NCBI RefSeq assembly: GCF_001742305.1
Contig: NZ_MJAT01000037.1
Coordinates: 1-64,000 of the forward strand
Source: Desulfuribacillus stibiiarsenatis
GTDB lineage: Bacteria; Bacillota; Bacilli; Desulfuribacillales; Desulfuribacillaceae
Reading direction: 5' to 3'
DNA length: 64,000 nt
This document shows, in pieces, positions 1 to 7,529 of the stretch (the stretch's first letter is position 1; every line of letters begins with the position of its first letter). Both the position numbers and the translations under genes were made by a program. The notes under the pieces are model-generated. The model did no database searches and was not told where the DNA came from. It saw nothing but the letters and a program-made list of their open reading frames with translations.

Positions 1-188
1 ATAGCTGGGTAGCCAAGTTTGGAAGGGATAAGCGCTGAAAGCATCTAAGCGCAAAGCCCCCCTCAAGATAAGATTTCCCATAGCATAAGCTAGTAAGACC
101 CCTTGGAGATGACGAGGTAGATAGGTCTGGAGTGTAAGCATAGTGATATGTTAAGCGGACAGATACTAATCGGTCGAGGGCTTAACCA
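1..188 (+). rRNA. 23S ribosomal RNA, 3' end (partial)
   Basis: The first ~188 bases match the conserved 3' end of bacterial 23S rRNA: the 'ctgaaagcatctaagc' segment and the closing 'gatactaatcggtcgaggg' segment are diagnostic. The gene begins outside the window. It is followed by 5S rRNA and tRNAs, so the window starts inside an rrn operon. The exact 3' end is approximate. Confidence 0.95.
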
Positions 189-271
189 AAAGGGTTAACC
201 CAAAAACGCACACACAAAAAGAACAAAGCAAAGTTTCGATGTCGATAGTTGGTTTTAACGTGTAGTTGAAT

Positions 272-389
272 GTCTGGTGGCGATAGCGGAGGGGACACAC
301 CCGTTCCCATACCGAACACGATCGTTAAGCCCTCCAGCGCCAATGGTACTTAGGACGTAGGTCCTTGGGAGAGTAGGACGTTGCCAGGC
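272..389 (+). rRNA. 5S ribosomal RNA
   Basis: About 118 bases whose ends pair (gtctggtgg near the 5' end, ttgccaggc at the 3' end). The core contains the universal 5S segments 'acacccgttcccataccgaac' (split by the usual loop) and 'gggagagtaggacg'. It lies in the normal place between 23S rRNA and the first tRNA. Confidence 0.95.
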
Positions 390-400
390 ATACAATATTA

Positions 401-433
401 CAGTGACACTGTGCTTATAGTGTAGAGTCACTG
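401..433 (+). other. Spacer hairpin between 5S rRNA and tRNA-fMet
   Basis: CAGTGAC (401-407) pairs with GTCACTG (427-433) and encloses further short complementarity. It lies in the transcribed spacer and has no T-run, so an RNA-processing hairpin is more likely than a terminator. This is inferred from sequence pairing only. Confidence 0.4.
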
Positions 434-439
434 CAATGA

Positions 440-515
<76 letters not shown>

Positions 516-519
516 TAAA

Positions 520-594
520 GGCCCGTTGGTCAAGCGGTTAAGACACCGCCCTTTCACGGCGGTAACAGGGGTTCGATTCCCCTACGGGTCACCA
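520..594 (+). tRNA. tRNA-Glu (TTC)
   Basis: Seventy-five bases with acceptor stem GGCCCGT/ACGGGTC, anticodon TTC in the loop CTTTCAC, T-loop TTCGATT and encoded CCA. It follows tRNA-fMet by four bases, so the two are cotranscribed with the rRNA operon. Confidence 0.95.
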
Positions 595-600
595 AATGAT

Positions 601-627
601 AGAGGTTAGACTAATAGTCTAGCCTCT
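601..627 (+). other. Hairpin between tRNA-Glu and tRNA-Ile
   Basis: AGAGGTTAGACT and AGTCTAGCCTCT form a 12-bp stem with one wobble and a 3-base loop. The 3' flank is A-rich rather than T-rich, so it is a poor intrinsic terminator on the + strand and may instead serve RNA processing. Confidence 0.45.
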
Positions 628-704
628 ATAAAAATAATAGAGTAGATTATAATAGTTTAATAGATTCATTCTACTAATTAGCTATAAATTACTTTATATT
701 TAAT

Positions 705-781
<77 letters not shown>

Positions 782-784
782 AAA

Positions 785-814
785 AAACTTGCTCATAAGA
801 GGCAAGTTTTTTTT
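785..814 (+). terminator. Rho-independent terminator of the rRNA/tRNA operon
   Basis: AAACTTGC and GCAAGTTT form an 8-bp stem with a 9-base loop and run into eight T residues. It ends the 23S-5S-fMet-Glu-Ile transcript. Confidence 0.85.
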
Positions 815-900
815 ATTAGTGTAATCTACAAATAAAATAAAATAAAATAAAAATACATACTTACTAGATATACTGTTAACAAATTATTGGAAATGAAACA

Positions 901-929
901 TTATACATGTGTTTTACGTATACTATAAT
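901..929 (+). promoter_or_regulatory. Putative sigma-A promoter of the small membrane protein gene
   Basis: TTATAC (901-906), a 17-base spacer and TATAAT (924-929), about 56 bases before the ATG at 985. Matches the SigA consensus well at -10 and partly at -35. Confidence 0.45.
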
Positions 930-984
930 GATGTCAACCGATGACTAGTAGAGTATCAAGTATAATATAAGGAGATTTTATAAA

Positions 985-1197
985 ATGGAGCTAATAGGTA
1001 TTTCTTTAGTAGGCGCGCTATTTATATTTATGATTGTTATTGGACTATTTATCTTAAATATTGCGACTAGTATATGGGCTTATAGAGATGCGAAAAGAAA
1101 AGGGAAGAGTAATGAATACTCGTTAATTGTTTTAGTAGCTACAATAGTTTTTCCGATTATTGGATTGATTATTTATTTTATAATTCGGAACGACTAG
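985..1197 (+). CDS. Small two-TM membrane protein, function unknown
   Basis: A 70-residue protein with a hydrophobic segment at ~3-31, a short basic stretch (YRDAKRKGKS, ~36-45) and a second hydrophobic segment at ~47-66. The layout resembles short proteins of the PLDc_N/SHOCT-neighbour type, in which an aromatic-basic loop joins two helices, but I cannot assign a function. The start is supported by AAGGAG ten bases upstream. It is monocistronic: its own promoter lies upstream and a terminator at 1211-1241. Confidence 0.7.
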   Translation: MELIGISLVGALFIFMIVIGLFILNIATSIWAYRDAKRKGKSNEYSLIVLVATIVFPIIGLIIYFIIRND

Positions 1198-1210
1198 AGT
1201 AAATTCTCGT

Positions 1211-1241
1211 AACCAATACCTAATCCAGGTATTGGTTTTTT
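1211..1241 (+). terminator. Rho-independent terminator
   Basis: Perfect 11-bp stem AACCAATACCT/AGGTATTGGTT with a 5-base loop, followed by T residues; it ends the small membrane protein gene. Confidence 0.88.
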
Positions 1242-1384
1242 CTATATTGTCTATACTAAGCAAAAGGTAATAACTATTGGATAACTATTGGATGTATATG
1301 ATTACATGTCAAAGTCATACTACTATTTTGTATTTGATAAAATTTGATTGTGCTTCAAAATTAGAAAAAGGATGTGATCTATTA

Positions 1385-2716
1385 ATGTTCAACACACTTA
1401 ATAAACGTCAACAATTGATTAGGATATTACAGCTTTGTATTATATTACTTGTTTTTACTACATTAATAGGCTGTGGTATTTTTAAAAGAGATGCCCAACA
1501 ACCTCCAGCGAACGATGAAGCGGTGGAACCAACAGTGGTATTTGATCCAGGGTCTTTTGAAGATCCTACGGTATGTAAAACATGTCATGGTGACATATAT
1601 AAAGCTTGGGAAGGTTCTATGCACGCTTATGCTTGGACAAGTAATTTTTATCAGCATGACTATCAGCAAGGAAACTCAGAGACAAATGGTGGTACTGAAT
1701 TCTTCTGCGGGGCTTGTCATGCGCCAATAGCTGCTAGAACAGGACTATTACCGCCAGCCGATGCAAGTAAATTTGATGAAGTTTCACACAAGGGTGTTTC
1801 TTGTGATTTTTGCCATACCATTTCAGATGTTTTAGCTACCCATAATATGAACAGTGTATCAGAGCCAGGCAATACGAAGTTAGGCCCTAATGGTGATGGA
1901 CAATCTGGTTATCATCAAATTCAAGGTTCGCAGTTATATCGCTCGGCAGAGTTTTGTGGTGCTTGTCATAATGTGGATCATCCAACAACAAATGTCGGCG
2001 TAATAACGACTTTTGATGAATGGCAGGCTAGTAGCTATGCTGCAGACGGTATTGTTTGTCAGGATTGTCATATGACACCAACTCCTGGTGTAGCCAAAAA
2101 TCCTGGAAAAGCTGCTATAATGGGGCCAAATCGGGAACATGTAGCTACCCACTATTTCGAAGGTGGCAGTACATACTCGTTCATGCAACAAGGGAGCGAC
2201 CAGCATGCGCAAATGGCAAGTGAACGGTTAAAAGCTGCAGCTACCGTGGATTTAGACGCTACTAGAAATGATAAAGGTATTGAACTTACTGTAAACGTTA
2301 CGAATGTTGGTGCGGGACACAATATTCCTACTGGAGTCTCTTACATTCGGAAAATGTGGTTGGAGGTTACACTCTCAGATAATAAAGGCCAGATTGTGTA
2401 TCGCTCAGGACATCCCGATGATAATAACTTTATTGATCCTGATGCTGTCTTCTATCGTAAAGTCTTTAAAGATGCCAGTGGTAATTTAACAAGTAAAAGC
2501 TGGTTAGCAGAAGGTATTGGTTACAATCGTACGATTCCTCCTAAGGGGACAGATTCGGAAGTATATCAAATCCCAGTAGAAGGAAATAACTTCAATGCAC
2601 AGGTTCGTTTAATGTATCGTTCATTCTCTCAAGACAATATGGTACGAGTTATGGGAGAAGATGCACCGCATATAGATAGTATAGAAATGGCAAAAGCAAA
2701 TATTACAATCCAATAG
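1385..2716 (+). CDS. Multiheme (five CXXCH) c-type cytochrome lipoprotein
   Basis: Reading from the ATG at 1385 (AAAGGATG upstream) gives 443 residues. An earlier in-frame ATG at 1277 adds 36 residues with no signal character and is unlikely. Residues ~10-30 form a lipoprotein signal ending in the lipobox LIGC, so the mature protein would be tethered at Cys30 outside the membrane. Five heme-c sites lie at about residues 64 (CKTCH), 108 (CGACH), 140 (CDFCH), 191 (CGACH) and 225 (CQDCH). Additional His residues between them could be distal ligands. The C-terminal ~200 residues lack hemes and contain GHNIPTG, a motif I associate with the beta-rich C-terminal part of cytochrome c554-like multiheme proteins. 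It probably moves electrons at the cell surface; donor and acceptor are unknown. No quinol oxidase (NapC/NrfH) partner or reductase is adjacent. Confidence 0.85.
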   Translation: MFNTLNKRQQLIRILQLCIILLVFTTLIGCGIFKRDAQQPPANDEAVEPTVVFDPGSFEDPTVCKTCHGDIYKAWEGSMHAYAWTSNFYQHDYQQGNSETNGGTEFFCGACHAPIAARTGLLPPADASKFDEVSHKGVSCDFCHTISDVLATHNMNSVSEPGNTKLGPNGDGQSGYHQIQGSQLYRSAEFCGACHNVDHPTTNVGVITTFDEWQASSYAADGIVCQDCHMTPTPGVAKNPGKAAIMGPNREHVATHYFEGGSTYSFMQQGSDQHAQMASERLKAAATVDLDATRNDKGIELTVNVTNVGAGHNIPTGVSYIRKMWLEVTLSDNKGQIVYRSGHPDDNNFIDPDAVFYRKVFKDASGNLTSKSWLAEGIGYNRTIPPKGTDSEVYQIPVEGNNFNAQVRLMYRSFSQDNMVRVMGEDAPHIDSIEMAKANITIQ

Positions 2717-2742
2717 TAACAAATGAAAACATATGCTAATAA

Positions 2743-2776
2743 AAATACAGCCAACGTTGGGTTTGGCTGTATTTTT
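2743..2776. terminator. Bidirectional terminator between convergent genes
   Basis: AAATACAGCCAA pairs with TTTGGCTGTATTT, with T-runs on both strands. It separates the cytochrome gene (+) from the ferredoxin gene (-). Confidence 0.85.
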
Positions 2777-2827
2777 ATTGTATTGTTTAGTTTAGTGGCA
2801 TTTACAGTTAAGGTAATTATGGGGAAT

Positions 2828-3613
2828 TTATCTTCTGAGTTGTCCATCGACACTAATGATTGCTTCATGATACGGAATATTCTTACCTGATTGCTGTAAC
2901 GCTTGTTGTACTGCACCTACGATACCACCACAGCACGGGACTTCCATTCGTACGACGGTGACACTTTGGATGGAGCCGGTAGAGAACATATGGGTGAACT
3001 TTTCTGTGTAAAACTGATTGTCATCTAGTTTAGGACAGCCAATCATAGTGACTTTGTCTTTCATAAAGTCTTTATGGAAATCGCCGTAAGCAAAAGCTAC
3101 ACAGTCAGCTGCTACTAGTAGATGTGCATTGACTAAATAATCCGCAGCAGGATTGATTAACTTAATTTGAATCGGCCACTGACGTAATTCAGATGGTCTT
3201 TGTTTTGTATCTGTTGCATGAGTAGCACTATTGTCACTCGTAGTATTAGCCAGCTTTTTCGCTTGCATTCCCGGACAACCGCCAAAGCTAGGAGCAGCAG
3301 GTTGTGCATGAGAAGTGCTTTGTGCCTGATGTTTGTTATGATTCTCTAGCATAGCTTCAGGAATTTCTCTCCCTAGAGAAGTTAATAATTCGACAACAGC
3401 TGATTCATCATAATCAACTGCTTCTCTTTCGATAATTTCAATTGCGTTCGTAGGACAGGCTGGTAAACAATCTCCTAAGCCATCACAATAGCGGTCATGT
3501 AATAATTTAGCTTTCCCGTTGACCATTTGAATGGCACCTTCATGACAAGCCTGTACACATAATTCACAACCATTGCATAAGTCTTCATGTATATGAACGA
3601 TTTTTCTTAACAT
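2828..3613 (-). CDS. Dicluster 4Fe-4S ferredoxin-domain protein with C-terminal CCG motif
   Basis: Start chosen at the ATG at 3613, preceded on the minus strand by AAGGAAGG; 261 residues. The N-terminus carries two 4Fe-4S cluster motifs: CNGCELCVQAC (residues ~13-23) and CDGLGDCLPACP (~42-53). The middle (~90-135) is polar with a CPG motif. The C-terminal ~110 residues contain a second cysteine set, including GCPK and a VPCCGG motif like the CCG motifs of heterodisulfide-reductase-type subunits. I know similar ~260-residue proteins from anaerobes, annotated only as 4Fe-4S binding proteins. It is convergent with the multiheme cytochrome, so a shared redox role is possible but unproven. Confidence 0.8.
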   Translation of the reverse strand: MLRKIVHIHEDLCNGCELCVQACHEGAIQMVNGKAKLLHDRYCDGLGDCLPACPTNAIEIIEREAVDYDESAVVELLTSLGREIPEAMLENHNKHQAQSTSHAQPAAPSFGGCPGMQAKKLANTTSDNSATHATDTKQRPSELRQWPIQIKLINPAADYLVNAHLLVAADCVAFAYGDFHKDFMKDKVTMIGCPKLDDNQFYTEKFTHMFSTGSIQSVTVVRMEVPCCGGIVGAVQQALQQSGKNIPYHEAIISVDGQLRR

Positions 3614-3719
3614 TATTGAATCAACCTTCCTTTTCTTTATTCTATGTAACTTATTATACATAAGGACGACTGAAAGCCATATGAGTTATATCACAATTAT
3701 ATGTATTTCTTTACATAGG

Positions 3720-3757
3720 AAAGTCCTTTTAGATATGATTACTAAAAGGACCTTTAA
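3720..3757 (-). terminator. Terminator after the Cu-Zn SOD gene
   Basis: GTCCTTTTAG (3723-3732) pairs perfectly with CTAAAAGGAC (3742-3751); AAA/TTT flanks extend the stem. On the minus strand it lies just downstream of the SOD stop and ends in TTT. Confidence 0.7.
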
Positions 3758-3774
3758 TTAAGTTTTTATGAGTC

Positions 3775-4287
3775 TTAGTAACGATATACAGGACAAACGT
3801 TACATGTTTCCCATTGGATTACTCCACATGCAAGTCTTTTTCCAGCATCGCCTGCAGGTTGAGAGCGATAGTCATCAGGGTTTTGATGGATAATTACGGC
3901 TTTACCGATTGCTTCGGATACTTCGAACTTATTGCTAAAAAAACTCATGCGGGAATATCCGTTGTTTGAAAACAACACGGGGAAGTCGCCAGCATGATTG
4001 CCATGAGGTTGGTTCCTTGGATTCCAGTGTCCTCCTGCTGCTTGAAATGGATCTGCTGGATTGCCTATCTCGCAAGTTCCATGATCGTGTATATGAAATC
4101 CGTGTGGTCCGATGGGGTCTTGGTCGTTTGTAGCTGGTTGAAACGGTGGTAAACCTTGCACTTCTACTGTGATTTCTGTACCGCCAGGAACACTGTCAAA
4201 ATAGACAATTCCTTGGATATTAGGTGCTAAGGGCCCCCCTTTAATATAGGCTACTGCTCTTTGTTGGTTGTAAATATAGGAATACAT
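3775..4287 (-). CDS. sodC: Superoxide dismutase [Cu-Zn] family protein, no signal peptide
   Basis: The start is the ATG at 4287 with GGAGG upstream; a TTG six codons earlier overlaps that ribosome site. The 170-residue protein has the full Cu-Zn SOD ligand set: HIH in GFHIHDHG, the bridging His in GGHWNP, His/His/Asp in PHGNHAGD, and the last copper His in VIIHQNP. It also has the two disulfide cysteines (GTCE, LACGV) and the active-site Arg in GKRLACG. Bacterial SodC is normally exported, and Bacillus subtilis YojM lacks copper ligands. This protein keeps all ligands but begins MYSYIYNQQRAV with no signal peptide, so it is either cytoplasmic or packaged another way, for example in the spore coat. 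It would convert superoxide to oxygen and hydrogen peroxide. A cysteine pair near the C-terminus (CNVC) is extra. Confidence 0.85.
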   Translation of the reverse strand: MYSYIYNQQRAVAYIKGGPLAPNIQGIVYFDSVPGGTEITVEVQGLPPFQPATNDQDPIGPHGFHIHDHGTCEIGNPADPFQAAGGHWNPRNQPHGNHAGDFPVLFSNNGYSRMSFFSNKFEVSEAIGKAVIIHQNPDDYRSQPAGDAGKRLACGVIQWETCNVCPVYRY

Positions 4288-4312
4288 GGTGTGAATAACC
4301 TCCAAGTAATTT

Positions 4313-4375
4313 TTTATCTCAGCGGCGTTTACTAATATTCCAGTAAAAACTCCATCTGAACTAAGTTTTCTTTAT
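4313..4375 (-). repeat. Internally deleted copy of the ATAAAGAAAACTT repeat family (inverted)
   Basis: Read on the minus strand, this stretch begins ATAAAGAAAACTTAGTTCAG and ends GTAAACGCCGCTGAGATAAA, the two termini of the ~123-bp repeat units at 5012 and 19894, but the middle ~60 bases are missing. It lies between the divergent SOD and SGNH hydrolase genes. Like all other copies it is bounded by ATAAA at both ends. Confidence 0.8.
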
Positions 4376-4444
4376 GGTGCATTATATTATATGTTAAAGT
4401 TAAAATTAGGTAAGTGAAAAGATAATATTTTTGGAGCTGATTCG

Positions 4445-4999
4445 ATGAAAATCATAGGTTTAGGGGATTCCATTACGGGTGGTTATCCGTATTCACAAAA
4501 TGACTCTTGGTTTAATCTTGTTTGTGAAAAACTTAATGTGGAGTTTGTTAACATGGGAGTGAATGGGGACTTAACGAGTGGTATGTTAAAACGACTACCT
4601 GATGCTCTTCTGAATAACCCTGATATGGTGATTATTCTTGGAAGTACAAATGATGCATTTCATCATATTCCATTGGAAGAGGTAATAGAAACATTCAAAA
4701 GAATGGTAGATATGCTTAAAACTGCGGATCCTAATTTAGTAGTGATTTTGGGGATTCCCATACCAATTGATAATTACGAAGAAGAACAAATTCTTGATTT
4801 ATATCGCCAATGGATTCAAACTTATGCAGCGAAGCAAGAGATTCCAACTATTGATTTCTACTCCGCTATTACAAGTCCTAACACTCATAGAATTTGTGAA
4901 GAGTATGACGAAGATGGCTGTCATCCAAACCTATTTGGTCATAAAAAGATGGCGGAGGTTGCAGAGGTAGTTCTGCTAAAATTCTGCAAATCCATATAG
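4445..4999 (+). CDS. SGNH/GDSL-type hydrolase
   Basis: A 184-residue protein with the SGNH blocks: GDS with nucleophile Ser9 near the N-terminus, Gly in GVNGD (block II), GSTND (block III Asn), and DGCHPN with the Asp/His of block V near the C-terminus. This family hydrolyses esters or acyl groups on lipids, cell-wall sugars or small molecules; the substrate is not predictable. No signal peptide is seen, so it should act in the cytoplasm. The start ATG follows TTTTGGAG. It is flanked on both sides by copies of the same repeat family (4313 and 5012). Confidence 0.85.
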   Translation: MKIIGLGDSITGGYPYSQNDSWFNLVCEKLNVEFVNMGVNGDLTSGMLKRLPDALLNNPDMVIILGSTNDAFHHIPLEEVIETFKRMVDMLKTADPNLVVILGIPIPIDNYEEEQILDLYRQWIQTYAAKQEIPTIDFYSAITSPNTHRICEEYDEDGCHPNLFGHKKMAEVAEVVLLKFCKSI

Positions 5000-5011
5000 T
5001 ACAATTGACAT

Positions 5012-5140
5012 GATAAAGAAAACTTAGTTCAGATGGAGATTTAACTCCACCTGAACTTTAGTTGGCACTTATTTCGAAGCTTGGCGGCACTTATCTCCCA
5101 CTTATAGAAGTGGGAGTATTAGTAAACGCCGCTGAGATAA
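5012..5140 (+). repeat. Full-length ATAAAGAAAACTT repeat element
   Basis: Single complete unit (5012-5135 plus the trailing ATAAA). It starts GATAAAGAAAACTTAG and ends AAACGCCGCTGA. Stem I: AGTTCAG(A)TGGAG with CTCCA(C)CTGAACT. Linker: TAGTTGGCACTTATTTCGAAG. Stem II: CTCCCACTT/AAGTGGGAG, enclosed by GGCGGC/GCCGC. The 3' end abuts the GTG start of the histidine kinase at 5148, and a stop codon lies one codon upstream of that start. Confidence 0.85.
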
Positions 5141-5147
5141 ATAGGGA

Positions 5148-6545
5148 GTGGTTAGAATCAGAATCTCTTATAAACTGACGCTGCTCTTTCTAATATTCGT
5201 AATCTTAATTCAATCGGCTCATTTCTTCTTTTTATATTCTGGTCTTTATAATCAGAGAATTGAGGAAGAGGTACAAGTTGCTTTTGATAGGGCAAAGAAT
5301 TATCGCGATATGTTAGAAGATTCTTATAATCAGGAAACAATTGACTTTATCATGAGGCTAGAAAAGCATCCTAGCAACATACTGATTCTTATGGATGACA
5401 ATCATAAGCTAATTCATTCTTCCAATGAATTACTGTTCGAACACCTTGAAATTGCAAATGAGATGATGATTGAGAGGAATTGTCCTGACAACTATCAAGA
5501 TGAGATACTATTGAGGGAACCTTATTTTGTCTTTTTGTCTCCCTTGATCAGTAACAATAGCTTTCAAGGATGTATTATTATGATTACAGATATGGAACAC
5601 ATACACCTTGTAGCCGATAAATTTAAGACATATTTTATGATGGTTGCAGTTGTCACAGCGTTCTTGTTCCTAATAACGATTTATGTATTATCGCAATTCA
5701 TATCGCTTCCCTTAACAAGGATGAATGAAGCTGCAAAACAATTACGATTAGGAAACTATCAAGTGAAACTAAATATGCATCGGGATGATGAGTTGGGTGA
5801 ACTGGCCTCTTCTATTCAATCTCTTTCTAATAATCTTGAGAAAGTACAACGCGAAAGATCAGAGTTTTTAGCAAGCATTTCCCATGAACTACGAACACCG
5901 CTTACATATTTAAGAGGGTATGCGGATGTTGCTCAGAGAAAGATTAGTGAGGAAGAAAGAGAGAAATACTTAAAGATTATCCACGAAGAATCTAAGCGAC
6001 TTACGACGTTAGTGGAGAATTTGTTTGATTTAGCGCAGGCTGACCGACATCAACTTACAATTCAAAAAGAATGTGTGAATATCGGATCATTATCCGCAAA
6101 TATTCTGCAGAAATTTGAGTTAGTTGCTCGTGAAAGAGGCATTATGATAGAATTCCAATCTGCAGATGATGTATTTGTGAACGTAGATCCATTGCGATTT
6201 GGCCAAGTCATCATGAATGTAGTAGATAACGCTATTAAATATTCACCCAATCAATCAAAAATTATATTCTCAATAAAACAAGTCAATACAAAAGTGATAA
6301 TTAGCGTGCAAGACTTTGGCCAAGGGATACCTGATGATCAAATTACAAATGTATTTGAACGTTTCTATCGAGTGGATCTATCGCGGGCTCGAGAAACTGG
6401 AGGAACAGGGCTAGGTTTAGCTATTACTAAAGAAATCGTAGATCTTCATCACGCCACTATTAACATTTCTAGTACCCTTGGGATTGGAACAACAGTTACC
6501 ATAGAATTGGAGAGTGAAATCCATGAAAAGAGTTCTAATCGTTGA
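5148..6545 (+). CDS. Two-component sensor histidine kinase
   Basis: A 465-residue membrane kinase. TM1 at ~10-28, an extracytoplasmic sensor of ~135 residues with no recognised fold, TM2 at ~165-187, HAMP (~190-240), HisKA with phospho-acceptor His246 in SISHELRTPL, then HATPase_c with N-box DNAIKYSP, G1 DFGQGIP and G2 GGTGLGLAI. The start is GTG: a stop codon lies two codons upstream and no other good start follows before TM1. The ribosome site is poor (GGGA directly against the GTG) because the repeat element at 5012-5140 ends there. The cognate response regulator overlaps the 3' end. Signal unknown; the downstream exported proteins suggest envelope or metal stress. Confidence 0.9.
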   Translation: MVRIRISYKLTLLFLIFVILIQSAHFFFLYSGLYNQRIEEEVQVAFDRAKNYRDMLEDSYNQETIDFIMRLEKHPSNILILMDDNHKLIHSSNELLFEHLEIANEMMIERNCPDNYQDEILLREPYFVFLSPLISNNSFQGCIIMITDMEHIHLVADKFKTYFMMVAVVTAFLFLITIYVLSQFISLPLTRMNEAAKQLRLGNYQVKLNMHRDDELGELASSIQSLSNNLEKVQRERSEFLASISHELRTPLTYLRGYADVAQRKISEEEREKYLKIIHEESKRLTTLVENLFDLAQADRHQLTIQKECVNIGSLSANILQKFELVARERGIMIEFQSADDVFVNVDPLRFGQVIMNVVDNAIKYSPNQSKIIFSIKQVNTKVIISVQDFGQGIPDDQITNVFERFYRVDLSRARETGGTGLGLAITKEIVDLHHATINISSTLGIGTTVTIELESEIHEKSSNR

Positions 6546-7209
6546 TGACGAAGAGCGCATGCAAGAATTACTAAAGCTATATTTAACCCCCCATCGTTAT
6601 GTCTGTGATTCTGCATCGACTGCTGGCGATGCCCTTGAATTGTTAAAACGCAGTGCTTATGATTTAGCATTATTAGATGTGATGATGCCAGGTATTAGCG
6701 GGTGGGAATTGTGTCAGGTGATTAGAGAGCAATATAAGATTCCTGTCATCATGATAACTGCTAGAAGTGCGAAAGAGGATATTGTAAAGGGATTCAAGCT
6801 AGGTAGTGACGATTATATTATTAAGCCATTCGATGAAGATGTTCTGATCGCTAGAATAGATGCGGTGTTACGTCGTTCAATTCCCCAGACTACGGCAACA
6901 ACTACTAATGAATCATTTGTCATCGATGAAGAATCGCATGAAATTACGTATAAAGGCATTTCGATTCCACTTACTGCGAAGGAGTTCAATCTGATACATT
7001 TGTTAGCGAAACATCCTAAACGGGTATATAAAAGAGAACAATTGATGGACATAATATGGGGGTATGACACCGATACGGAAGATCGTACGATTGATTCCCA
7101 TATAAGGAATATTCGAGAAAAATTTCGAAAAGCGGGCTTTCCTATAGACGAATATCTAAAAACAATATGGGGCATAGGTTATCGCTGGGAGAAGGAGGTT
7201 GCGAAATGA
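6523..7209 (+). CDS. OmpR/PhoB-family response regulator
   Basis: Start placed at the ATG at 6523 (TTGGAGAG upstream) rather than the GTG at 6514; 228 residues. The receiver domain has the acidic pair DD at 8-9, phospho-acceptor Asp52 in LLDVMMPG, Thr in MITARS and Lys in IIKPFDED. The C-terminal winged helix (~130-225) has the pattern of OmpR-type DNA-binding domains (TAKEFNLIHLLAKHP ... DSHIRNIREKF). It overlaps the kinase gene by 23 bases and the next gene by four (ATGA), so the three are translationally coupled. Confidence 0.93.
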   Translation: MKRVLIVDDEERMQELLKLYLTPHRYVCDSASTAGDALELLKRSAYDLALLDVMMPGISGWELCQVIREQYKIPVIMITARSAKEDIVKGFKLGSDDYIIKPFDEDVLIARIDAVLRRSIPQTTATTTNESFVIDEESHEITYKGISIPLTAKEFNLIHLLAKHPKRVYKREQLMDIIWGYDTDTEDRTIDSHIRNIREKFRKAGFPIDEYLKTIWGIGYRWEKEVAK

Positions 7210-7442
7210 TGGGATATGGACATATGGGCGGCGTCTATGGCTTCCCTTGGATGATGGTAGGAATGATGATATTTTGGGCATTGCTAATTCTAGCTGGTAT
7301 CTTTATGCTGAAAAGCTTTATTTCAGGTAAACATAGCTCCCTAGCTTCACCAGATTCTTTGGAAATTTTAAAAATTCGTTTAGTAAAAGGAGAAATTAAC
7401 GAAGAAGAATATTTAAAACTTAAAGAACTGATCACAAAATAA
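7206..7442 (+). CDS. Small SHOCT-domain membrane protein
   Basis: Start ATG at 7206 overlaps the response regulator stop (ATGA) and has AAGGAGG upstream; 78 residues. The N-terminus is rich in Met, Gly and His (MMGYGHMGG), one TM spans ~14-35, and the C-terminal ~30 residues (LEILKIRLVKGEINEEEYLKLKELI) match the SHOCT motif, a short domain found at the ends of many bacterial membrane proteins. The Met/His-rich head could bind copper or another soft metal, but this is inference. Expected to be made with the upstream two-component system. Confidence 0.75.
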   Translation: MMGYGHMGGVYGFPWMMVGMMIFWALLILAGIFMLKSFISGKHSSLASPDSLEILKIRLVKGEINEEEYLKLKELITK

Positions 7443-7529
7443 TAACAATTTATCCATAGATTCTGCAAATTTGTTGGTTAAGCTATAATTGTAGGAAAGT
7501 ATAAAGAAAAATACAAAGGAGGTGTCTTA

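Noticed and set aside
1277-1384. N-terminal extension of the multiheme cytochrome
   Set aside because: The extra 36 residues lack signal character and overlap no ribosome site; starting at 1385 places the lipobox correctly.
5148-7209. Assigning the two-component system to a named pair such as CssRS or BaeSR
   Set aside because: The sensor domain shows no specific motif and the neighbours do not match a known regulon.
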